This document shows, piece after piece, positions 37,701 to 47,681 of a DNA stretch of 64,000 nt. The DNA comes from Schistosoma mansoni. Its lineage: Eukaryota > Platyhelminthes > Trematoda > Strigeidida > Schistosomatidae. Below the pieces are notes generated by a model that was not told where the DNA came from, did no database searches, and saw only the letters and a program-made list of their open reading frames with translations. The stretch lies in assembly GCF_000237925.1 (NCBI RefSeq), contig NC_031497.1, positions 11,826,512-11,890,511 of the forward strand, given 5' to 3'. Numbering within the stretch: position 1 is the stretch's first letter; the number at the start of each line of letters is the position of its first letter. A program made the translations under genes and the position numbers.

Positions 37701-40700
37701 CACTGGGGTTCTGGAATGTACTGCTAGTGGTCACTGTACTTTCAAAACTGAACAGAAAGCTGTGGGAAAGGATGATTTCCGCAAAATCCCATCTGGAGTC
37801 AATGGGGTAGAGGATCGAATGTCAGTTGTTTGGGAGAGAGGAGTGGTAATTTGCTACTTTAATTTTATGAAAACCGCTATTAAACATGTCTTTATTTGTT
37901 AGATGTCTGGTTTTATAGACCCATGCAAGTTTGTTGCTGTGACTAGTACAAATGCTGCGAAAGTCTTTAACCTCTACCCACACAAGGGAAGGATCGATGT
38001 TGGGAGTGATGCCGATTTGGTTATTTGGGATGGTGATGCAACTCGCACGATATCAGCAAAAAATAACCACGAAAATGTTGACTTCAACATATTTGAAGGT
38101 CTTCAGTGCCATGGCGTACCTGTAGTCGTGGTCTCTGCTGGTCGGGTTGTTCTGGAGGATGGAGAACTTAGAGTAACTCAGGGTGCAGGTCGTTTTGTAC
38201 CAGCTTTACCGTTTTCACCTTACATTTTCGAGCGAACAAAAAGACTGGCGCTGGTTAGTTGTAAATGATTGTAATGTATATTTAACTGTTATCAATATTA
38301 GATACCGTCATTAGCACCTTTAGTGAATTCTATCTCATTATGGTTAGGACTATGTGCAATTTTCTGAGTGATATTTATGGTTTCGTATGCTGCACACTTT
38401 TACATAAGTTTCGGTCAGTTAGTCAGAAATCACAGAAGTTCAAAAACGTGATATGCCATGATTACGTAGGACTATCAAATCAAGTGATCTATCCATGTTG
38501 TGATATTTTTTCTGATTGGAGCCATGACTGCTGACTGAAGAAGTCCATTTGTTTAACTTGCCTTGCTCTAAAATCATTCGACTGTTGTTGGTAAACTCCT
38601 CAACGAATATTCCACATCATAATTCTTATACTTAAGTAGTTATTTGGTGTATGTGGTGTTTTGTTAACCTACAAATCCCAGCATTTCCTCACTATTATAC
38701 GGGTAATTTACTCGATACTATTTTGATAGAATTAAATTTTATATTCAAATGCAAAGCTGTGTATTCGTTTCAGATCATTATGATTAGCTGATTTAAAATA
38801 ATATTTCTTCACTTAAGTCGTGTCTGGAATGTCTGAATGAAAACATTCAAGTTATTACATTACAACGATCTTTTATTAGGAAGTATTGATTTCATTGGTA
38901 AAAAAAAACCATACGCCTTAGTTAAACTTTTAGAATGCAGCATAAAGATGTCATAAAATTATCCCATGGATTTCTGATACACTATACCTTAGTTTCATCT
39001 TTAGTAGATTTACTGTTTTTGTTTGAATCACTTTCATCCAAAGATTATGTTAACAAAACATAGATTTGAAAACGGAAAGTTCAAATATTTACTTGGTTAT
39101 TAGGTCACAAAAAGATTTGGGAAGTTAATCTTCATAAATTTTTAAGGAAGGCTAACCTGAAATTCTTCATTTGAAGCCCTTTGATCGTTCACAATTGCTT
39201 ATTGCTGTCTGCTATAAGTTATCCACTAATTATTTTCTACAAATTTTTTCTGTAGATGCGTTCAATCAAACCTGTAATTCGTGATTCATATACTGGTCCT
39301 ATATCCACAGAATTCACTGGTCCAATGAAAGATGCCATCATCAATAATGGTACAGAAAAAGCGTCAGTGGGGTCAGATGCTGAGGGCTTGCGCCCTCGCT
39401 CACCTACACGTTCAGGTGGTCGGAATATGCAGGAATCCAGTTTCTCTCTGAGCGGTAGGTTTATTTAAAAAACATCCTACCCACAGAATTATCCTTCGAT
39501 GTTATTCGTTTCAGTTTATAACATGTTATATTCATGTTGAGCTATTCATCAAATAACCAAATGCAACTACAGTGATTAGGTTGATGGGAGTAAATTTGAA
39601 ATTTATAGTAATAACTACGAACGGTAAACTACTTGAGAAAGTAATATTTTAAGATTCAGATGGCAAGTTCATGCCTTATTTGGGTATCTCCTTGACCGAA
39701 AAGACTATGATCTAAGAGAACATAGAATCAGAGTCTAGGAAATTCGCAAAAGAAACAACTGCAAATTGCTGTTATCTTGATGTTTTTCATTTGGAGCGTG
39801 GAATATTATAACCAGTAATCAGAAAATCAAATATTAGTCCTTAAATTATTGGGTTATTTGCTGATCCGATGAATAAACTGGTAAAGTCCTATGCATATAT
39901 CCGAACCTAAAAGCCATATTAGTATGATCCAAACGTTTAGTGAATTAATGCTTGATGAACACACAAATTAATAAAATGAGACTAAGGAACAGTCAAGTAG
40001 TTATCCAAAAGCCTGAATACAAAAATCTTTAACGTGTAATATCGTTGTCAGGCATACTATTGCTTAGCTCAACCTGAAACACTTAGCATAAATTCAAGTC
40101 CTTGACTTGATGGTCAAAATGTCAAATGCAAACCATTAAGTCACAATTAACGTTGACCTATCAATTAATAGAGTTGTAAAGCGTCAATTTATGTTAGCAT
40201 CCTGTGAAATATGTGATCAATCGTATCTGCAAACCTTTGGAAAATTATTTGATCCAACTCTACCAATCATAATTTACTATTGTAACTGGAAAGTCCAATT
40301 TGTGACTAATAGTTCCTCGGTGCCGTTGTGTTTAGCAGCATCTTCAAAGAATTAGTGTTATAGGTCGAAATAGCGGAATAATGAAGCGCATGGTGCGACG
40401 CTGTTGGTTGAGTTAACCAATTATAAGAGCTAGAGATAGCTATGTGTACCACGTTAGAAATAAGATTCAACTTAGGTTTGTAAAATTCTAATTTCCGTTG
40501 AATTAGTAAAATAGCCAAATAGAATCACTAGTCACATATTTAGGGGCATACTATTACATGCACATTCACATATACGAGGATTATAAAAAGATTGTATTGT
40601 AATATCTTCAGTGTTATATATTTTCTAGTCTTTATGAATCGCTTATCGAGTATAATTTATATATTAGTCTTAAAGATGAAAACGTTTCACCATTTGTGAT

Positions 40701-41628
40701 AACTTTGTTACATGACGTAGCAATTCTCTATTTTATTGTGTAAAACTAACTAAAAACCTGCTTGTACAAAAATAATAACATATTCCGGAAGGAAGATTTT
40801 CTTCGCTGAACCGTCTTCAACGTGTTTAAATAAATATTGGTTACATGGATAATACTACAATGTCAAGACGTTTAAACGAAGAAAATTTTCTTTTCGACGA
40901 TTTCGTTTACTACGATATCCTTAACGAACAGTTGTGTTGTGGTGTGTGTTACTGATGTCGACAGAAATAAGTAGTATGTATCATCAATCAGAATTAATGT
41001 GCCTAGGGGCAAAAGATTGAGAAGAGAAGAACAGAGAGTGCTGAAACGAAGGAACAGTTAAGTTCGAAATAATTGATTGGTAGTTTGCAAATGAAGAATT
41101 TACTGTATGGTTCTCAGATTTTATCAAGAGATTCCGTAATTTTGTGTCCAAATAAATTTGATTGTTCCCACTGGTGTTCTCGTTTACTACAATGTAGCTA
41201 ACTGAAATATAGAAACCTAAATAAAGACTAATCTACTTTTAGCATACCCACGTTAATGTATGACTAATGAAATAAATATTAAAGACTGCTGAATATCGAA
41301 ACTTGGAAAGAAAAACCTCAAGCATTAGGATTATAGTTTTATGGTCAGTTGATCCAATAAAGAAAATGAACGATGAGTGTATGTGTAAACAAGTTATAGA
41401 CTGAAAATTGATTACCTTATACCCTTTTTTGCTTACATCTGCGATGGTGTATTTAAAGTTGGTGAAGCAATGTTCCAGCTATTTTTGAACTGTTCAGTTC
41501 TTGTGAAGTGTTACATTCAACTTTTGTCAACATCTTTTTTAGGAGCTCAGTACGATGATAGTCGTCCAATACGCACGGGGATTCGAACCAAACAACCTCC
41601 TGGTGGGGCATCAAATGCCTTATGGTAG
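34715..41628 (+). CDS. CRMP: Collapsin response mediator protein (CRMP / dihydropyrimidinase-like), complete
   Basis: Nine exons: 34715-34768, 34804-34898, 34930-35003, 35048-35158, 35190-35563, 37426-37845, 37903-38253, 39256-39454 and 41543-41628. Together they give 588 codons including TAG (587 aa) with all GT..AG junctions in phase. An ATG at 34,757 is an alternative start. I prefer 34,715 because [20 protein letters not shown] reads as the conserved CRMP N-terminus. An amidohydrolase-fold TIM barrel is evident throughout ([69 protein letters not shown]). The C-terminal SFSLSGAQYDD..PPGG tail is CRMP-specific. Enzyme ligands are replaced (HTC at 80-82, Arg171, Gln260, Gly338), so it should be a non-catalytic scaffold, in other animals a tubulin-binding regulator of axon and cytoskeleton. 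Four 5' introns are 31-44 nt. Confidence 0.93.
35725..36190 (+). mobile_element. Non-autonomous LINE-B derivative E2, in CRMP intron 5
   Basis: Same element as at 5.2 kb: ACGCGTATACAGCCTCTGCC, GACGAAAAGCGAATGTCC, CCACTGCCTTGTGGACTAG, then GTGTGGCGCATATATATTTG and a tail ending in TTCAAGTAAATAA. It lies sense in the 35,564-37,425 intron. Its first ~60 bp differ from E1, so the exact 5' end is uncertain. It is more diverged from the LINE tail than E1 is. Confidence 0.75.
36191..37425. other. Remainder of CRMP intron 5
   Basis: AT-rich intronic sequence with a pyrimidine-rich acceptor (TTTATTTTTACAG) at 37,425. Nothing else recognised. Confidence 0.6.
39455..41542. other. CRMP intron 8
   Basis: A 2.1 kb intron with a GTAGGT donor and a TTTTTTAG acceptor. 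No repeat or ORF recognised. Confidence 0.7.
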
Positions 41629-42449
41629 ACATTCATCAAGAAAAGAAGTTTTGTATATCAGAAGTTTGAAGCTAAACACCAGTGACACTGCACAATTAAC
41701 ATGTACTTACTGAAATTGTTAAAGATAAATCTGGTTCTTTATTAGATGTGCTCACAGTCCAAGTTATATGTAGCTTCGTTCAATCAAGCAATCTTTCGTA
41801 TCGTAATTGATGTGTACTTTACCAAATTGAAAAACTTGATCGTTATCCTAGTTATGGTTGTTTATCAATTCAAATATAATATGCTACTTCATAAAAATGT
41901 TAAATACCGAAGATTTTTCTGTCGATTTTTCCGTGCGTTGTTACGAATGTCTTTGTATGACCTAAAAAGAGGATACATGCATCGGACTGCATTTACTGAG
42001 GCGTCCGTTTGGGTGGGTACCCGTCTTGCAGCCTCACTCTTGCACGCGAATTACACTACTTATTTTAAATTCCATCTTAAGACAGAATAGGTGCTTACAA
42101 AACCATTGTTTACTGTAGACTTCACAAGCTCCGATGTAAGTGGCGAATTTAAAAATCCCATTAATTTTGTAACTGATATTACAATGAAACTTCCTAGCCT
42201 TGTCTTACTTAATTTCATTTTAACTGGGACTGCATGAACTTTTCAGGCGTACAACAGGTAATATTGTTAATGCACATGATAATATAGACACTTCAAAAAA
42301 ACAATATATTGGGAGTTCCGACCACTCAAAATATTATTATTATTATTGTACATAAGATCGGAGGTTCAAGTTAGTATTCATCTTGATCAGCTAATTAACG
42401 GGTAATTGTCAGACATTAAAAGTATGTATTTAGTGATTATTTTTAAAAA

Positions 42450-42814
42450 GTGAAGCCATACGACTCCAAAATGCGAATAGTTGTTTTGCAAAACATAATC
42501 TCTCAATTAGATAAAGTAGTTGACGTTTTCAAGGTTGAATTGAGATCAACTGAATTTCTACTGGATTGTGGTGTATTCATTCGAAGGAATACCTCAACAT
42601 TCGTAATACAATTATATTCAGACGTACTAATACCTTTGGTTTTAATATCTTGATGTTCCACAAGCTAGAAACAAAGGTACAGAAAAAACATATCAATAAT
42701 TTACGAACCATTATTGACGATCTAGAAATGTTATCGGAGAATCAAAAGAAAGCGAATTGTCAATGTTATCCGCCAATAATTGGATTAGAATGTATTAAGT
42801 ATTTGATTCGCTAA
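42450..42814 (+). other. Coding-like stretch with apparent frame change, unrecognised
   Basis: Two overlapping plus-strand frames join into what looks like one former ORF. The first (42,450-42,653) includes QNIISQLDKVVDVFKVELRS. The second (42,566-42,814) includes INNLRTIIDDLEMLSENQKK and ends at a TAA. The amino-acid content is ordinary for a soluble helical protein, unlike the Phe/Ile-rich translations nearby. No family recognised; it could be a retrocopy or a decayed exon. The minus strand here is closed more often. Confidence 0.3.
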
Positions 42815-42945
42815 ACCAGCCGAACTCTAAAATCGTCATCAAAAGTTCTACATCGCTACAGAATTTGGTCGTCCCAGAGATTACAATTTTCCAGTTTATT
42901 CACTAAATGTAAACCGCCCTGGTTCTTTGTATTGATAAGGTGTAG

Positions 42946-43128
42946 TCAAGTGACTGACGTATTTCGATTCTGAATTCGCGTTTCGGAGACGTAGTATACA
43001 TGGTTGGCGCGAGATTCTAAAGTATAGACTAGGAAAGCTGTCGTCGTATCGAACACTGAAAGCTCCAGTATATGCTTTGACAAATGATCATAGAGATGAA
43101 CGAGGACTGTTTGTTGTGTAGGTAATAG
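42946..43128 (-). mobile_element. Inverted family A endonuclease fragment
   Basis: On the minus strand TLESRANHVYYVSETRIQNR is a diverged version of the family A endonuclease word at 43,905-43,965 (TLESYTIDVCCVSETRIQD), with the preceding nucleotides also alignable. It abuts the 5' end of the plus-strand copy at 43,129. Confidence 0.6.
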
Positions 43129-43129
43129 A

Positions 43130-43277
43130 GCCCGACCGTTGCTGCTACCTTGACGTGGTGGTCGGGCTTGCCTATCGTGATGATCCAATCGAGCTATGCT
43201 GGCTGGAACAATCGTTCCTCAAGGTCCTACCATGCCAGACAGGTCGGTTGAAGAGCGGTGAGACTAAAAGCAGCAAT
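43130..43277 (+). ncRNA. Candidate HDV-like self-cleaving ribozyme at the LINE 5' end
   Basis: Pairing seen directly: P1 GCCCGACC (43,130-43,137) with GGTCGGGC (43,160-43,167). P2 TTGCTGCT (43,139-43,146) pairs with AGCAGCAA (43,269-43,276), extendable by a G-U pair. P3 ACC (43,147-43,149) pairs with GGT (43,157-43,159) around a 7-nt loop. The order P1-P2-P3-P3'-P1'-P4-P2' is the nested double pseudoknot of HDV-like ribozymes. The joining segment before P2' is CTAAA, giving a candidate catalytic C at 43,264. P4 is long; TATCG can pair with CGGTG, and a GGAAC-AATC-GTTCC hairpin lies inside. P1.1 pairs are weak. HDV-like ribozymes are known to define the 5' ends of R2, RTE and similar LINEs. 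Confidence 0.55.
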
Positions 43278-45095
43278 CCCAAGGTCCGAAGGCGAAGTCG
43301 TACTGCTGACTGTACAGAGGTGTGAAAGCAGTAAGGTGTTTCCTTCAGACAACCAGCATGACAGCGATGCTGCCTTCCCACAAGGAGGGGTGGGGTTAGA
43401 AAAGGTCGACCCTAAAAATGCACACCTCGCCTTATCCCACGGATTTCCGTCTCCGGCGGTAAGGACTTTTGAAGAACGGAGCTAACACGTCAAAAATCCC
43501 CCACAAAAAGGCCGTGCGTGACCGGCCTCAAGCAGATGTCCCTTGGGCACTGCGGTCACGCTCCCAGGTCGTTAAGACCAACACTAATCCAACTTCTTTT
43601 TCAGGTCCCTCAAGAAATACCCTTCCACGGTGTGGGCAGCCGGGAAGTGATACTAGCCCTCATACCCTTAACTGCACACAAGACCAAGTTGGTCGCTTTC
43701 AAATCCTTCCTACACCTAATAACTCTGTTATCTCCTCGACTAACCCTTCCCACGTCCTTTTATCGCGTCGCACCGCTAGGGCAAACGATTCGAGTACACA
43801 GAACGTTATTCCTGGTCTCTTGAAACCACGCTCTAAACTACATATAGGAACTTTTAATGTCCGAACATTGTGCCAAATAGGACAACAGGCTTCCTTAGCT
43901 AGAACTCTAGAATCTTACACCATCGATGTGTGCTGCGTCTCCGAAACGCGCATACAAGATCCGAGTAGTGTCATTCATTTGACCGCACCTAATCAAAATA
44001 AAGTTTCATCTCGATACACGCTCCGTGTATCTGGAAGCCCTGACGCTGCTTCCCGTGGCCTCGCTGGAGTAGGTATAGCATTAAGTCCTAGGGCAGAACT
44101 AGCTCTTTTAGACTGGATCCCAGTAGACAGTCGTCTATGCGCTGTTCGACTAAACGGATCAGTAAGGACTCGGAAAGATAGGGAAATTCGTCGTTGCCTC
44201 TTCGTCGTCTCTGCCTACTCTCCCACTGACTGCAGCTCAGACGATATAAAAGATGAGTTCTACAGGAAACTTTCTGACCTTCTCCGAGAAGCTAGGCGTT
44301 CTGATGTAGTAATAGTAGCAGGTGACTTTAATGCTCAAGTAGGTAAACTAAGTGAAAGGGAAGGACACCTGGGTGGATCTTATGGTGTCATGGCGAAAAG
44401 AACAGATAATGGCGACCGTCTGTTGCAGCTATGCTCAGATAACCGCCTATTTCTTGCAAATACTAACTTTAAGCATAAGGAAAAACATCTTTTGACCTGG
44501 CGACCCCCGAATTCGTCCCAACGTTGGACCCAATTAGATCACATCGCTATCAGCCACCGATGGAGGGGCTCGATAGAAGACTGTCGCTCATTCTGGGGCA
44601 CATGCTTAGATTCAGATCATGCTCTAGTGCGAGCACGTATTTGTCTGCGTCTTACTGGACGTAGGAAAGACACTGCAGGGAAGCCTCTAAGGGTTCTACT
44701 TAATGGTAGGCAAGCTAAGAATATATTTCAGGAACAACTAGAAAAACAGTTAGGCAGCCATGTAAGTTGTGTCCACCCCGAGGCAGCGTGGAATGACATC
44801 CGAAAAGCTGTGGAATCAGCAGTGATATCCGCTAATAAGGTAAACCAACTTAAGCGCAGGCTTATAAGAAGTCTACGTAATGATCGTGAACAGTGGTGGG
44901 TAGCGAAAGCAAGAGAGATGGAAAAGGCAGCGGCAATAGGTAACAGTAGGCAGCTATTCAGACTCGTTAAAGAAACCGGTATTAGGAACCCGAATATCAG
45001 TGAAACCATCTCAGATAAAGATGGGCATATAATTCATTCTCAATCCAGGAGGTTGGATCGATGGGCAGAACACTTTAGGGATCAGTTCAACTGGC

Positions 45096-45295
45096 NNNNN
45101 NNNNNNNNNNNNNNNNNNNNNNNNNNNNNNNNNNNNNNNNNNNNNNNNNNNNNNNNNNNNNNNNNNNNNNNNNNNNNNNNNNNNNNNNNNNNNNNNNNNN
45201 NNNNNNNNNNNNNNNNNNNNNNNNNNNNNNNNNNNNNNNNNNNNNNNNNNNNNNNNNNNNNNNNNNNNNNNNNNNNNNNNNNNNNNNNNNNNNNN
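45096..45295. other. Assembly gap of exactly 200 N
   Basis: Round-number gap inside a LINE reverse transcriptase, so the true length is probably different. Confidence 0.99.
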
Positions 45296-45572
45296 GGCGA
45301 AGATGCATCCACTCTTTGTGTTCTACCAAATTCTAATCTTCTGAATTCCTCATGTCTTTATCTTTTTCTCTTTCCAAATTTATTTCACTGTACTATACTC
45401 CTTCAATAATTTCTTGAAACCCCTAATCTTTTGGATTTCTGATTATACTCCTACTACTTCTACCACTATGGGATTTGAATCGACAACTGCATCTCTGTGC
45501 TAATGTGGTATGGCAACTCGAACTGATGTACGTACGTACGAAGTTCTACGTTGTGACTGACTGACTGACTGA

Positions 45573-47010
45573 ATAGAGCTATCAAGAGAAATGAAGGTTT
45601 CATAGTGAACGAGATGATTTCGGGAACCTTCAAAATCAAAGATGCTTCACCGTATATTCAAGAAGATTTTGGAGGAGGAGCAAGTGTCAACGGACTGGAA
45701 AGAAGGATAGCTCATCAAGATACCAAAGAAAGAAGATCTGAGCAAATGTAATAATTACAGAGGCATCACACTGCTGTCAGTACCAGGAAAAGTTTTCAAC
45801 AGAGTTTTGCTGAACCGGATGAAAGACGCAGTAAACGCCGAACTTCGAGATCAACAGACTGGATTCCAAATTGCGACACTACGGATCATCGTCGACCAAT
45901 CAATTGAGTGGAACTTGTCACTATACATCAACTTCATCGACTATGAGAAGGCATTTGACAGAGTGGATAGGAGAAACATGGAAATTTCTTCGACACTATG
46001 GAGTTCCTGAAAAGATTGTCAACACTATCCAGAGCTCATACGACTGACTACAGTGCAGAGTCGTGCATGGAGGACAGCTGACAGATGCATTTCCAATAAG
46101 GACCGGAGTCAGACAAGGCTGTCTACTCTCCCCCTCCTCTTTCTTCTGGTGATTGAATGGATTATGAAGACTTCGACATCTGAAGGGAAGCACGGAATAC
46201 AATGGACATCTCAGAACCAATTAGACGATTTGGACTTTGCAGATAACCTAGCCCTCCTATCCCATACACACGAACAAATACAGACGAAGACAGCAAATGT
46301 AGCACTAGCCTCTGCATCAGGGAGCCTCAACATGCACCAAGGTAAAAGCAAGATCCTTAAATACAACACGGAGAACACCAACCCAATTATACTTGATGGA
46401 GAAACTCTGGAAGAGGTGGAAACATCCACGCACTTGGGAAGCATCATTGATGAACAAGTACGATATGATGCAAATGTAAAGGCGAGGATTGGCAAAGCAA
46501 GGACCGCATTTCTACAATTGAAGAACATAAGGGACTCAAAACAACTGTCAACCAATATCAAAGTGAGAATCTTCAATACGAACGTCAGGACAGTCCTACT
46601 GCACGGAGCTGAGAATTGGAGAACTACTACAACAATCATCAAGAAGGTATAAATGTCTATAAACAATTGTCTACGTAAGATACTCAATATCCGTTGGCCG
46701 GATACCATGAGCAACAATTTATTATGGGAGAGGACAAAGCAGCTTTGAGCTGAAGAGGAAATTCGGAAAAGACATTGGAAGTGGATCGGAAATGCATTAA
46801 GGAAATCATCAAATTGCATCACGAGGCAAGCCCTAGCTTGAACTCCTGAAGGGAAGCGGAAAAGAGGAAGACCAAAGAATACATCACGCCGGGAAATAGA
46901 AGATCTAAAAAGGACTGCAAAGGACAGAGTTAGATGGAGAGTACTTACAATAAGTATCAAGGCTACCGTCACTTTTTCCTGGCCACCCACACCGTAGAAA
47001 GCGTGAGTAG
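45573..47010 (+). mobile_element. SR2-like LINE (RTE clade, family C), 3' half, copy C1
   Basis: Starts at the junction with the (CTGA)n end of the family A copy. RT words: NNYRGITLLSVPGKVFNRVL (about 45,755), INFIDYEKAFDRVDR (45,930-45,975), LDFADNLALLSH (FADN in place of FADD, about 46,230), the C-terminal block LSTNIKVRIFNTNVRTVLLHGAE (46,545-46,615), then RKILNIRWPDTMSNN and GKRKRGRPKN (46,850-46,885) in another frame. Several frame changes; inactive. The 3' limit near 47,010 is approximate. Confidence 0.82.
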
Positions 47011-47681
47011 AGTGCTGATGAAGTTATGAACCTCAGATTAAGGCGATTGTTCGTCGCTACTTTAGGTAGGATTCGGTTTTATTGGTAGAACTGTTGATGT
47101 AGAGTCATAAGCGTATACTCCGTCGATAAAGTAATAGAAACATAAAAGTAGGGATGACTTAGGAAGTCGATAATTGTAGACGTACAACCTGTGTTTTCTA
47201 AATTCCGAATCTATAACTTGTGAATTATTTAATTTCGCGAACTGCCAAGTTTACTGTTTCATCGTACTACTTTTGTTAATTTCTTCTATATATGCTGTTA
47301 TAAAGTACGGTAACTTAAACACTTCCGAATGTGGTTTTGCATTGAACATATATCTATGTTCACTTGATCGGTTAGCTTCATTTTCTCATGAGTACAACTT
47401 TCTAATAAATATAATGCTAATTAGTTAGTGATGTGATGTATATGAGTGCAAACTGGTCACGGAAATGAATCTACTGTTTTAGTACATACACATACATAGC
47501 GAAAATAGTAGATACAGAACAGAAAATTTTTAGTCAATAAAATCATGACAATTCTATATTTCGTCGATAGATTGCCAAGGAGAAATGCTTTCCAGCTTTC
47601 TGTTATAAAGATATAATATTGGACACCCCTCTGGATATTATAAAAAAATCATTATGCACAGAAAATAAAAATAGAACTTAC
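47011..47681. other. Stretch downstream of the last recognised exon of the minus-strand gene
   Basis: AT-rich, no repeat or ORF recognised. Either intron or 3' UTR of the gene at 47.7-60.6 kb. Confidence 0.4.

Larger units (their letters stand above)
43129..45575 (+). mobile_element. LINE family A (RTE clade), long copy A4, interrupted by an assembly gap
   Basis: 5' leader 43,129-43,468. ORF from ATG 43,469, open to the gap at 45,096 (542 codons). The apurinic-type endonuclease is intact by motif: GTFNVRTL (about residue 127), CCVSETRI (151), GDFNAQVG (286), TWRPPNSSQRWTQLDHIAIS (344-363) and SDHALVRA (384). A basic linker follows (LIRSLRNDREQWW). RT should begin at the gap. After the gap only the last codons (GEDASTLCVLP lies in a different frame from the RT end), the family 3' UTR and a (CTGA)n end remain. 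Compared with the copy at 48.5-52 kb, about 1.6 kb of RT is expected where 200 N stand. Confidence 0.9.

Noticed and set aside
42946-43188. 80-codon minus ORF as a gene
   Set aside because: It is the inverted LINE endonuclease fragment read into the neighbouring LINE leader.
45082-45329. ORFs running through the N gap
   Set aside because: Artefact of unresolved bases.
46211-46990. 259-codon minus-strand ORF
   Set aside because: Antisense shadow of the SR2-like RT, hydrophobic and without motifs.
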